64,000 nt of DNA from Callipepla californica brunnescens. Lineage: Eukaryota; Chordata; Aves; Galliformes; Odontophoridae. Location of the stretch: positions 28,493,105 through 28,557,104 of the forward strand of contig JALIRH010000006.1 in the NCBI GenBank assembly GCA_023055505.1. Direction: 5' to 3'. A program made the position numbers and the translations under genes. The notes under the pieces were generated by a model, which saw nothing but the letters and a program-made list of their open reading frames with translations, was not told the DNA's origin and ran no database searches. Positions within the stretch are counted from its first letter, which is position 1. Each line of letters begins with the position of its first letter. Shown here piece after piece: positions 41,371-50,356 of the stretch.

Positions 41371-42882
41371 TGTGTGAATGATTGTTCAAAAGCAAACTCT
41401 CCAGTGAATTTAAAAAAAAAAAAAAAAAGATTTTAAACAGTGAAAAAGACAATTAAATTAGAGTTTTCAGGTTAAATGGTTATTCAGAAAGTCATAAATA
41501 AATAAATAAATCTCCACTACAGAATTAGGAGATGTTTAAATTAAAGAGTTCATTTGAGGCTACCAGTGTCACACGGGTAACACTGATGTTTTCTCTTTAA
41601 TCTACCATATGTAGTGCATTTTTCATATTTGTCTGGAGGCACTACGTATCAGGTAGAGTGGAGCCAAATTATTGCTCGGCATTCATGTTGCAGTGTACCT
41701 TAAATAAGTCCTGACACAGTGCAGCTAAAAGCCATGTAAAGCTCTACATGCTTGTTAGCCTTACTAAAAACTTACAATTGAAGAACTTCAACAAAAGTCG
41801 ATGGAAGACAGATGAATAGCCATCAGATGTGTTAAAAGAAATCGTCATCAGCCACAACTGAGGACACAAGCAGCAAATTTCTGTACAGTACCGTACAGAT
41901 GAGAACACACTTCAGTATTTCTGTTCAACAGCTTTTGGGTGCTTACGAGCCAAAGACTGGCAGCGTGCTGAGATGAGGGCAGCACAGTCCAACGTACAAA
42001 AGCATGTTTCAAGAGCTGGATAACGAGGAGGGAGAAAAATACATCCAGAAAGCAGGAAATTCTGATGGTAAGAAAGCAGGGGTTCACATTGCCTCATCAA
42101 ACAAACGCTGGCCCACAGTAGAAAGCTGCTGCAAAAACTGTTAATGAGATGTGGAATGCCTTGAGTATTGATTTCTCATCTCCACTGCCAAGTTTATTTT
42201 TATACAAGACTGTTTAAAATTAAACGCATAAACCACCTGGAAAGCACACAGCTTCTTCCCTGCTCCAAGGTATGTGTTTTGAACAGTGTGCTACAGTCAG
42301 GTCCCCATTGCTCATTTTCTTTCTTTTACATAAAGACAGCCCCAAAAGCAGCAGTGAACTTCATCTCACATGTGTTTATAACAGCACTCTAGAAATTTAG
42401 GGATGTCAATTGGTATATTTTTACCAGAGCAAACATGTAATCCAAGTCTCTCACCTCTGGTTGAGATCTCTTAACTAGAAACTAATTATTTGAATGACAA
42501 TTGTTATATTTTCTCCTTTTCAGATCAAAATAACTGTGTAAAAACAAACAAACAAACCATGCAGGTACTTACATGTAAGGAGTGAATCATGAGCAGATGG
42601 ATGTAGCCATCTGCAGTCCTGATTCAGCCATTACAGTGCTGGGAAAGGACATTACTGCACGCAGTTTCTCAGGGTTAACCTTCTTGCTTGCCCTGGGCTG
42701 CTCTCCTCTCAGAATAACCTGGTTTTCAGGGCATCAGTTTTAAAACTGTTCAACTTATCCTATGTGCAGCAACACAGAGAATGCTGTCGGTTTTGCTCCT
42801 GGATGCATTTTAAAGGCAAATGACTGGGCTCAATACAGGTAAATGCGTGTGCTTTAATGGCCTTTGATATAAGACTAGAGTA

Positions 42883-42912
42883 TCTGATAACTCCTTTTCT
42901 GATAACTCCTTT
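42883..42912 (+). repeat. Perfect 15-bp tandem duplication
   Basis: TCTGATAACTCCTTT occurs twice head to tail. It looks like a replication-slippage duplication. Confidence 0.85.
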
Positions 42913-43587
42913 ATAAGTTCAGCCTCCTTTCCTCACCATAAGAGAAGCCTAACATCACATTTGTGATGCCAGTCTCAATGTGTTTGCATAGATACATTGT
43001 AAAATCAGCTTTAAAGGTGTAGCCCCATCAAACTCCCACCTTTACGGGTTAGTGCAATGTTTGGTGCCTTGAGTCCTTACTTTGTGATCATAAATTACTG
43101 AAATACTGAACCTATGTGTTCAGATTGAAAAAACACTACACTTGCTGCTTCGTTAAGCATAAACTTGCTATTCAGTAAAACTTGAAACCAAAGAAGAAAA
43201 TCCTGATTTTGACAATTTTACATTCTTCTATTTCAATATTCTTACTTTGCTGAGCCACTTGTAGCAATGCTGTAGTAGCATGCTTGTCTGAAGATATCAA
43301 GTAGAATGGAAGCTACTTGACAGCAAATCTTGTGAACTATTGCTATCCAGCACTGTATGCATAGAAAGATGGCATTCTAACAGAGAGGTCTTTTCTCCAA
43401 AACATAAATAAGGATGTATCATCAACCTAGAACAAAAATGTTTAATTTTTCTCCACCTCCAGCAGTATGCATAAGCTTGGGCTTGATTCCCGTAAAAAGG
43501 CTCTAAGACACATGGATAAAACCAAACAAGACAAACTAAGTCTGCTACTATCTTAGGACAAAAGATCATTCTGCCTTTTCCTGAAGC

Positions 43588-43626
43588 TTTTTTTTTTTTT
43601 TTTTCCTAATGGAATACAACTTTATT
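43588..43626 (-). terminator. CYCS: Candidate distal CYCS polyadenylation site with genomic A-tract
   Basis: On the minus strand AATAAA (43,621-43,626) is followed 17 bases later by a run of 17 A (43,588-43,604). It is the first canonical AATAAA after the CYCS stop codon, about 1.84 kb downstream. The genomic A-run at the expected cleavage point can also be read as the tail of an old retrocopy, and would cause internal priming in cDNA libraries. A variant ATTAAA lies closer to the stop, at 45,212-45,217. Confidence 0.4.
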
Positions 43627-45461
43627 TGTGCAGACTTAAACAGCATCTAACTGCAAAACCCTCCTCTCAGTATTCTTCCTAATCAGGAAAGAACAGCCTG
43701 AAAAATCAAAGTCTTGTGGTTTCACAAAGGTGCCAATGGAACAGTTTCACAGTACTCTTCTATAAACCATCTTAAGACCACAGAGCTGGGTAAGGTGATG
43801 TTCTGAACCTGGAGCTGCTCTAGCAGGGTTCTGACACAGTGAAAACCAACAAGCTCTACGTAGCCACAGAGGTGCTATAAGAACACCGCTTCTGAAGATT
43901 GCACAGTATCTAACCACAGCTTGAAGGCATATCTTCAGTTCTGTTAGCTTCTTTTGTTGTTGTCTGACATAGTTGATATCAAGTCTGCATTCAGTTTGAA
44001 AAAAAAAACAAAAACTAAGAACATAACAAAGCAACTATTGAGATTACTCAGCAGTGTCCTCTTCCAGCCCCTTTCAACTCAACTGTTGAACATTCTGCTC
44101 TACCTGATGTAACTTGAGAATCCCAGCACCTTTACAGCACAGCTTTGAGATATTTTGAGCTTTAACCTCTATCCAATTGAAGAAGCACAACAAAGGTAGC
44201 GCTGGAAGAAGGGCCTAGCTTTGCTGGTCCTAGTTAAAAATACTTCCTAACTCAGCCACACTAAGTACTTTTCACACCAGCTCCATTAGCATTTGCTTCT
44301 TTCACACTGAGCTTTTGCTTGTCCTGTAGTGACAAAGCCTGTAGGGCCCCACCATTTCTCAGTTTCAGACACGTACAGCAAACAAGACTTTGAATTCTTT
44401 TAATTTACAAGATTGATTGACCTAAGTTGTGCCTGTTAATACACAGTAAATACATTCATCTGAACAATTTGCTTCATCTGAAAATGAACAAAAAAAAAGC
44501 AATTAAAACACTAAAATACTACTTTACACTGTGAATGACACAGACTACAGCCAGGCACAGAGGAAGACTTTTCTATTAGTCTACCAGTGCATTCATTGCT
44601 GTGCGTCTCCATCAGCAGTTGCGTGTAACAGTAGATTTCAGATTAATGCTACTGCTGGAATAAGATTTATCAACTCTCAGCTTGGCCTTTAGTAGTTATC
44701 TTTCCAGAAGAAATGTTTCAATATTTCTTCTTTCATTCATTATACTACAAGTGTTTGTTTTCTGGAAATCTATTAAACACAGAGCTTCAATGACATTTAA
44801 GAAGACCTGAAGGTAATACTGGAGAATTATGGTCTACTGGTGCATGCAACTGTGAAAGTCCAGATAAATCAAGTAACATGCTTCTCCTAGATCAAAGGGT
44901 TGAGGCACAAGCCTCATTTTACAAATACATTTTTACAAACAGCACTTGAGAGATGTACTCTTATCCCAAGCTTTACACAGATTGATATGCACCACAACAT
45001 CTTGAACTGATCAAATTTAGAAAAATATCTTTAAATCTTCATTTACTTTTTTGGTGTAATGTAACAGAAGACAACGTTTGAAGATGCCAAGACCCACTCT
45101 GCTTTTTTATCTTGAAGAGTTGGGTTACCAAAGCTATTATATTTTTAAGTTACTAATTCGATACTTTTTGTTTCAAACAATGAGGAGGCAGGAATTCTTT
45201 TTGTTGTTATTTTTAATTTCACAATAAAGAACAACTGAACATTATACTCATTTAAATCAACGCAGTTACATAGTTTCCATAAGTTAACGGCTGCCAAGTG
45301 TATTCTTCAGTGACCCACCATGAGCAACATTATCTGATGGGTAAGACTGATCTTAAGGTTAGACATGGTATATGTAAAAATAGAAAGTTTAAAAACCAAT
45401 CTTATCATAGACATTTCCATTGCCATCTCTTTTGTGAAATAAATAAGGCAGCAGATAACTT
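43605..45461 (-). other. CYCS: Candidate CYCS 3'UTR
   Basis: This is the uninterrupted stretch between the CYCS stop codon and the first AATAAA. The human CYCS mRNA also has a long 3'UTR, so an extent near 1.8 kb is plausible. Open frames inside, such as the 95-codon one at 43,747-44,034 on the minus strand, look like chance. A proximal ATTAAA at 45,212-45,217 would give a short form of about 250-270 bases. Confidence 0.45.
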
Positions 45462-45930
45462 TTACTTTGAAGTGGCATCTTTGAGATATGCTATTAAGTC
45501 TACTCTCTCAGACTTCTTCTTGATACCCGCAAAAATCATCTTTGTTCCTGGGATGTACTTCTTTGGATTTTCCAAATACTCCATCAGAGTATCCTCACCC
45601 CAAGTGATACCTGTCAATAAAATAAAAAACAAGTAGTGACTTCAAAGTGAAAGAAATACTTCTTTTTTTCCCCCAGTCATTATTTTGCTCTCTGCAGGTT
45701 TCAGCGCTTCCAACTATCACCAACAACTACCAGTAGCTCAGGAGAGCAGCTTTACATTTACCTTTGTTCTTATTGGCATCTGTGTAAGAGAAGCCCTCAG
45801 CTTGGCCTGTTTTGCGTCCAAACAGGCCATGAAGGTTGGGTCCAGTCTTGTGCTTGCCTCCTTTTTCAACCGTATGGCACTGGGAACACTTCTGGACAAA
45901 AATCTTCTTGCCCTTCTCAATATCTCCCAT
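45462..45930 (-). CDS. CYCS: Cytochrome c, somatic (coding exons 2 and 3)
   Basis: Cytochrome c carries electrons from complex III to complex IV in the mitochondrial intermembrane space and, once released, triggers Apaf-1 caspase activation. The CDS joins 45,762-45,930 (start ATG at 45,930) to 45,462-45,610 (TAA at 45,462-45,464), giving 105 residues, the normal vertebrate length. The intron between them (45,611-45,761, 151 bp) has GTAAAT and a TTGACAG acceptor and splits the Gly57 codon after its first base, where this gene is split in mammals. Visible residues include the haem-binding CSQCH (residues 15-19), the axial-ligand region PGTKM (Met81 with initiator Met counted) and the lysine-rich faces. 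As I remember them, all residues equal chicken/turkey cytochrome c, including Ile4 and the C-terminal DATSK that differ in duck. There is no targeting presequence, as expected. Confidence 0.99.
45611..45761 (-). other. CYCS: CYCS intron 2
   Basis: A 151-bp phase-1 intron with GT at 45,760-45,761 and AG at 45,611-45,612 on the minus strand. A pyrimidine-rich stretch containing TTTCCCCC-type and T-rich blocks lies ahead of the acceptor. Its shortness agrees with the compact vertebrate somatic gene and shows that this is the functional copy, not a processed pseudogene. Confidence 0.95.
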
Positions 45931-45938
45931 TGTCAGTA

Positions 45939-46434
45939 CTAGACCAGGAACACACACAGAGGTCAGTATCACAATACCAAGGTCAACTGCTCAGCAAAAC
46001 GGCTCACGCAGGTTTACAAAGTCTGATAGCACTCCTGAATGCCTTCCAGCCACAAATTACAGCTCGTGGGTTTCAAGCTTTGCATAGAACCATTAGACTA
46101 TGTAAAACATAGTGAGGTGACAGGTGTTACGCCTGAAGAGCGGGAAAAAAACCTCATGCCTCAGCGGTCACCTCACGAGAGGGCGCGGGCCGGCCCGTCA
46201 GCTTCGTCCTCTGCGCGGTCCCCGCCAGGCCCGGCCGTGATCTCCCGCCCCAAAACGCGGCCGCGGTGCCGGGCTCCCCGCGGGCCGCTGTCCGTGCAGG
46301 CGGCAGAACCGCCCCGTCCCTCACCGCCCCTCTCCCGCTTAACGGCCCCGCCGAGCCGCGGTGGCGGCACCAGACCCCCAGGCGCTGCCACTTGGCAGTC
46401 AGAACACGATCGCCCGCCCGGCCGCCCCGCTTAC
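45939..46434 (-). other. CYCS: CYCS intron 1 (5'UTR intron)
   Basis: The minus strand has a pyrimidine/GT-rich tract ending in GGTCTAG at 45,939, only eight bases before the initiator ATG, so exon 2 begins almost at the start codon, as in mammals. The upstream donor is placed at CAGT|GTAAGC (intron G at 46,434). Alternative GTGAGG donors exist inside the island, for example near 46,319, so the exon-1 boundary is less sure than the acceptor. Confidence 0.7.
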
Positions 46435-46550
46435 ACTGCGCCCGCGGCGGTGACTACAGAGCGGCCGCCACACACCGTCCGAATCTGCACCCAAGGACAC
46501 GCCGGACTCCGCCTATGTAAGCCGGTGTCGCTGCAGCCAAACCGTGCCGG
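46435..46550 (-). other. CYCS: Candidate CYCS non-coding exon 1
   Basis: The left edge is the GTAAGC donor. The right edge is an estimate, 30-60 bases downstream of the paired CCAAT boxes. The interval is GC-rich and has no start codon with a meaningful frame. CYCS genes of mammals likewise have a non-coding first exon. Confidence 0.55.
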
Positions 46551-46579
46551 TCCTCCGCCCGCCCCCTGTGGCTCACCAG

Positions 46580-46613
46580 CCAATCAAATGCAGGCTACTT
46601 GGCTTCTGATTGG
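46580..46613. promoter_or_regulatory. Paired CCAAT boxes in opposite orientation (NF-Y)
   Basis: CCAAT at 46,580-46,584 on the plus strand and at 46,609-46,613 on the minus strand, 29 bases apart start to start. Each has the flanking sequence NF-Y prefers (CCAATCA, and CCAATCAG on the reverse). Paired CCAAT boxes at close to three helical turns are common in TATA-less promoters. Confidence 0.7.
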
Positions 46614-46636
46614 TTACGACACCTGCCCGTGGGGGC

Positions 46637-46644
46637 TAACGTCA
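46637..46644 (-). promoter_or_regulatory. CRE-like site (TGACGTTA)
   Basis: On the minus strand TGACGTTA, a CREB/ATF variant, 24 bases upstream of the distal CCAAT box. A further TGACGTC lies at 46,823-46,829. Rodent CYCS promoters also have two CREs. Confidence 0.55.
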
Positions 46645-46751
46645 CCACGCCGGCAGCTAGCGGGGTAGGTTGCGATGCACCGCTTCCTGCGGAAGACGTC
46701 TGGCGTAACTGCGATACGTAAGGGCAGGCGCAGAGCGCGGGAGGGCCCGCG

Positions 46752-46761
46752 GCGCATGCGC
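46752..46761. promoter_or_regulatory. NRF-1 site
   Basis: GCGCATGCGC is the palindromic core of the nuclear respiratory factor 1 site. NRF-1 control of CYCS is well established in mammals, and the position about 200-250 bases upstream of the likely start fits. Confidence 0.8.
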
Positions 46762-46870
46762 ACAGCGGGGCGCCGGGTGCGCTCTGACCTCAGCTGGCTG
46801 CGGCGTGCCTGAACCGCGGCTGTGACGTCCTGGCGGCTCTCGGAGGCGGGGTGGGAGTGGGGCGGGTTCT

Positions 46871-47535
46871 GGGTTTGGTGACGGCCCTGCCCTGGCTGGG
46901 GCGAGTCCTGAACGGTTCCTGAGGAGGGGTAAGAAGCAGGAGAAGCGTCGCAGTTAGTGAAAGCGATGCTGAGGTATTTCCTCACCTGGTGGACACGCTG
47001 TGTCTGCTCTCTGTGAAGCACTGACACCGACTGTCAGGTTACTAAAATAAAGCCGAAGTTGCTTGTGATGTGTAGTTAGATTCACGTGTCTCAAGGGCAG
47101 ACAGGTGCTGATTGCTGGAGCTGAACTCTGACCTCAAAGCAGACAGACTGGAATGATTGTTCTGCACTCACACGTACTGCAATGTAATTATGTGCCGAAG
47201 GAAGGGAAAATAAAGCATTCGTGTGCCAAAGTACGGCATTAACGGAAACGTAACAAAACGTCTGACCGGTCCTTTTCAGAGGGACACTGCAGGTGAAAGA
47301 GAAAGGATGTCCTTCTTGGGACTAGGCTGGAACTCGAGAGTGTGGTTTATTTCTCAGTTTTGTGATAAATATCTTGTGTTCGTAGTGGCACAGGAACCAG
47401 TGCAAACGAGAGGATGTTACAAAAAGAAAGAAAGGAATGCTCACCCGTCTCCAAGGATCTAGGTTTGCAGGGAAATAACTCCCAAGAGTTGGATCACCAA
47501 CAAAAGAGAACCTTCCTCAGTGGCAGTCAGCCCTT
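46871..47535. other. Upstream flank of CYCS, no gene seen
   Basis: AT content rises again and no coding exon is recognisable. The plus strand has AATAAA at 47,046-47,051 and 47,209-47,214, which together with plus-strand donors in the island could serve a short divergent transcript (see findings). Confidence 0.4.
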
Positions 47536-47539
47536 AAAG

Positions 47540-48106
47540 GCTGACCCCTAAGAGGGGTGCGGCCTGGCTGTTCTGTCCTTGTGTGTTCTGTCTCTTAGAT
47601 CATTTTTGTGGCCCTCCTCTGGATGCGTTCCATCAGGTCTGTGTGTGTCTTGTACTGAGGGCTCCACATCTGGTTGCAATACTCCAGGTCGGGTCTCACC
47701 AGCACAGAGAGGAGGAGCAGAATCACAGGTGACCTCCCTTGACCTGCTGGTCATGCCACATTTGATGCAGCCCAGGATATGGTTGGCCTACTGAGCTGCA
47801 GAGGCACATCGCTGGCTCATGTCCAGCTTCCCATCCACCAGTACCCTCAAATCTTTTTTGTCAGGGCTGTGCTCAATCCTTTCATCCCCCAGCTTGTACG
47901 GGTAGTGAGAGTTGCCTAGACCAATGTGCAAGACCTTGCACTTGCATTTATTGAACCTCATGAGGTTCACCTGGGCCCACTGCTCAAGCCTGTCTAGGTC
48001 CCTCTGGTGTGTTGACCACACCCCACATCTTGGTGTCATCCACAAACTTGCTGAGGGTGCACTTGATTCCACTGTCATTGTTACTGATGAAGATATTAAA
48101 GAGTAA
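47540..48106 (-). mobile_element. CR1 LINE fragment, minus orientation
   Basis: The minus strand translates in broken frames to the C-terminal part of the CR1 reverse transcriptase. It shows FVDDTKMWG near 48,010-48,050, [16 protein letters not shown] near 47,930-47,980 and ILGCIKCGMTSRSREV near 47,735-47,785. The typical CR1 3' repeat tail is not seen at the left end, so the copy is truncated at both ends. It stands between the CYCS promoter and the 3' end of the C7orf31 exons. Confidence 0.92.
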
Positions 48107-49867
48107 ATATATTACTACTGTACTGTCTTGTCCATATGCTATGTAGATAACATGTTTGGGAGTGGTAAGTAGAAGTATTTTATGTACCCAAAGGTGCAAA
48201 GTTGCGGTTGAAGGATTTGATCTCAGCAGATGAAGCAGAACTCAGAGCTCTTTTTGTAATTACTCTTCCTGTGGTTTTGTAGAGTGAATTTTGTAGGGCT
48301 GTTGATGCAGCTATATGGCACTAGGGGAGAGAGAAGGTCTGTCCTGCTATGAGAGGCTTAAAGTGTTCAGAGAGTTCAGTCTTAGTTTCATGCTGTTGTG
48401 GAGTCTGATATATAGCGTATGTATCTTTGAAATAGGATAATGTTTTCATATAAATCAGCATGGCACAAGGTAGGATACAACCAATCACACTTCGGAAGAT
48501 AGAGGGCAATAAAAATGCTCTGTTTTGAATTGATGTAAGCTGCTAGCTTGAATTTTCATTTCCAGAGATGAGCTACTGAAAGTGTTCTTTAAAGTGTTCA
48601 TCGTCACAAAGCAAAAAATTTGTTTCTTCATTATGTTAGAAAATAAGCCAGACAGCTTTTCAATTTCAGATGCAGTGATTCAATTATCAACAACTTGTAA
48701 ATACTCTTTTGAAAGGTATTTCATTTCTTGGATTAAAAAAAAATAATCCAATAGAAAAAAAAGCATGACAATTCGGGGACTTTTTACCCAGGACCATTTT
48801 TGGACTGTAAATAATAAAAAAAAAGACTGCATCTTACTTAACATCAATTTCTTGTGTGTCTGTGCAGTCATATTTGAAGGCATTACAGGCAGAGGAGTTT
48901 GAAACTGCAAGAGCTGTAAAGCCAGCAGTGCTGTGAAAGGGTGAGCAGGAATCTGTTCTACATGCAGTATTGCTTAGTCAGTTCCAATCAATTATACATG
49001 TGTATGTACTGGGCATGACAGTGTGTGGGTGTCACTGAAAGGGCTTAAGCCATTACAGGTAATGATGTGTTAGCAAGAAGCAGCTCACCTTGATTTACTA
49101 CTTCTATATATCATGTCATGCTTTGTTTGCTAGGGTAGCATTCAATAAAAATAGTATCTTTTTGCTTTCATACAGGTCAAACTAAATATCAAAATTGTTG
49201 AAGCTAATAAGGATAGAGTTTTCCAATCTAGCTTCTATATTCCCTGAAGTAAATGTTTGCATTAAAATACAATTTGGTAATACTGTTGATCCGCCATTGG
49301 GGAAGAAAGGCAAAACCACTCACATAAATGGAGGGGGATGAATCACAGAAACTCTGCCAGAGTTAAACTGGTGGTTAGCAAGTACACAGCAGTCTGCAAT
49401 GGTACTAGGTCACTTATCAAATAAAGTAATAGGCAATAAAGTCATTAAGCTGATGAGTTCCGTGCAGCTATGCTGATTAACACCAGCTAAATGTCTAGCA
49501 AGACTGCACCATTTAGAGAGCTGCCAACTCCTTTTATGCAGTTTGTTACTCATATTTCCCAAGGCAAAAGGTCCTTTGAATTGCTATCATGTGTTGGTGG
49601 AAACTTCAAATGATAAGATAAAAAACAAGTAGATGATAATCTGACCCCAGCATTCCAAGCCATTAATCCATCAGAAAAGTTCTGTCAGTTAGCTACATCA
49701 GGAGGGATTTTGTATACTGAATTTTTGCCTTTCTTTTAGAGTGAGCCTTGCCTTGAATTTAAATCATGTAAAAGGGAACTCTTTGTTCTTCTGTTTGAAT
49801 CTGGTAATACTCTTGTCAATATTTCTTTTGGTGAAAGCATCTGATTCTTAGTAAATGCTGTACTTAC
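48107..49867. other. Region downstream of the last recognised C7orf31 exon
   Basis: If C7orf31 were full length, exons for its C-terminal half should lie here on the minus strand. I looked for the human C-terminal sequence and found no convincing match. An open frame continues leftward past the donor at 49,867 for about 40 codons with weak resemblance to the human protein. The rest is AT-rich single-copy DNA. Confidence 0.4.
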
Positions 49868-49953
49868 AAGTTCCACATCTGTACCAAGTTCTCCAGGTTA
49901 TCTGCCAGCTTCTTTCATGTAGTGGTCACCCAGGATAAGGGGACTCATAGGAC
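49868..49953 (-). CDS. SPMIP4: Candidate C7orf31/SPMIP4 exon carrying an in-frame stop
   Basis: Starting in the phase left by the exon at 50,182-50,356, the minus strand reads (G)PMSPLILGDHYMKEAGR, then TAA at 49,898-49,900, then PGELGTDVEL. It aligns without a gap to human [38 protein letters not shown], D and E are shared. A good donor CTT|GTAAGT follows at 49,867. The acceptor (AAGAG|GT at 49,954) has a poor pyrimidine tract. Either the avian protein ends here, with a C-terminus far shorter than the roughly 590-residue human protein, or the gene is decaying, or the stop is a sequence error. Similarity was judged by eye against a remembered sequence. Confidence 0.5.
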
Positions 49954-50181
49954 CTCTTCTTTAATGGAGACATATTTTATTGTCATACATTTTTTATTGA
50001 TGAGGAAAATGAGAATTAGTGCCTCAATCCCTCTGAAAAATATCAGCTCATTTACAGTTTGTGTGACCTTGGTTCCTAAATGACAAAAAGTGCATTTCTT
50101 TGAGAGAACTAGGGGGTAGCATCTTGTGGTCTTTAATTGCTAGCCCAAGTAAATTAACAACAACAACAAAAAAATGCTTAC

Positions 50182-50356
50182 CTGTGAAGTCTCGATTATA
50201 TGCTGTGATCCCCTGAGCTCTTTCAATGTTTTGTAGCATATTGGTTGTTCTTAGAGAGAGCTTATGTTCTAACTCTTTAGAAATGGAATTAGGGGCCACT
50301 ATTTTTGTTAAATTTGGGTAGTATATTTGATCTTTTTCTTCTGAGAATTTAGGAAG
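50182..50356 (-). CDS. SPMIP4: C7orf31/SPMIP4 internal exon
   Basis: This 175-bp exon has a strong acceptor on the minus strand (a T-rich tract ending TTTTTCAG at 50,357) and a strong donor (CACAG|GTAAGC, intron from 50,181). It encodes 58 residues plus one base, from LPKFSEEKDQ to the end TAYNRDFTG. It aligns over its whole length with human C7orf31: IYYPNLTKIVAPN against VFYPKPPKTFAPN, MLQNIERAQGITAYNRDFTG against [20 protein letters not shown]. The protein, renamed sperm microtubule inner protein 4, is testis-enriched and described at centrosome/flagellar axoneme. The position and strand next to CYCS match human 7p15. Upstream flanking bases stay open in the same frame by chance. Confidence 0.85.

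Larger units (their letters stand above)
16850..43580. other. OSBPL3-CYCS intergenic region
   Basis: No coding exon with recognisable similarity, tRNA or rRNA gene is visible over this 27 kb. The longest open frames (134 codons at 25,732-26,136 minus; 133 at 21,186-21,587 plus; 144 at 24,262-24,696 plus) resemble no family and lack supporting splice or codon signals. I see no CR1 copy in this stretch. It does contain the microsatellites and small duplications listed separately, and several AT-rich non-repetitive blocks that could be conserved non-coding elements (see findings). Confidence 0.6.
46140..46870 (-). promoter_or_regulatory. CYCS: CYCS CpG-island promoter
   Basis: A dense CpG block covers exon 1, the start of intron 1 and the upstream region. 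In minus-strand order, from far to near, it contains a CRE-like TGACGTC (46,823-46,829), an NRF-1 palindrome (46,752-46,761), a second CRE-like site (46,637-46,644), and two CCAAT boxes in opposite orientation (46,609-46,613 and 46,580-46,584). Mammalian CYCS promoters are known to use NRF-1, CREB and Sp1 sites to couple expression to respiration and serum signals, and this arrangement is consistent with that. No TATA box is visible. Confidence 0.85.

Noticed and set aside
46039..46668. 209-codon plus-strand open frame across the CYCS promoter
   Set aside because: High GC content removes stop codons in CpG islands. The frame is antisense to CYCS exon 1 and rich in Pro/Arg/Ala as expected by chance.
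48321..48910. Minus-strand open frames tested as C-terminal C7orf31 exons
   Set aside because: No match to the human C-terminal sequence and no acceptor/donor pair around them.
49868..49953. Reading the C7orf31 exon with a one-base frameshift to avoid the TAA
   Set aside because: The shifted frame also gives similarity locally, but it meets another stop right at the donor. The unshifted frame keeps exact spacing to the human residues on both sides, so a nonsense codon explains the data more simply.
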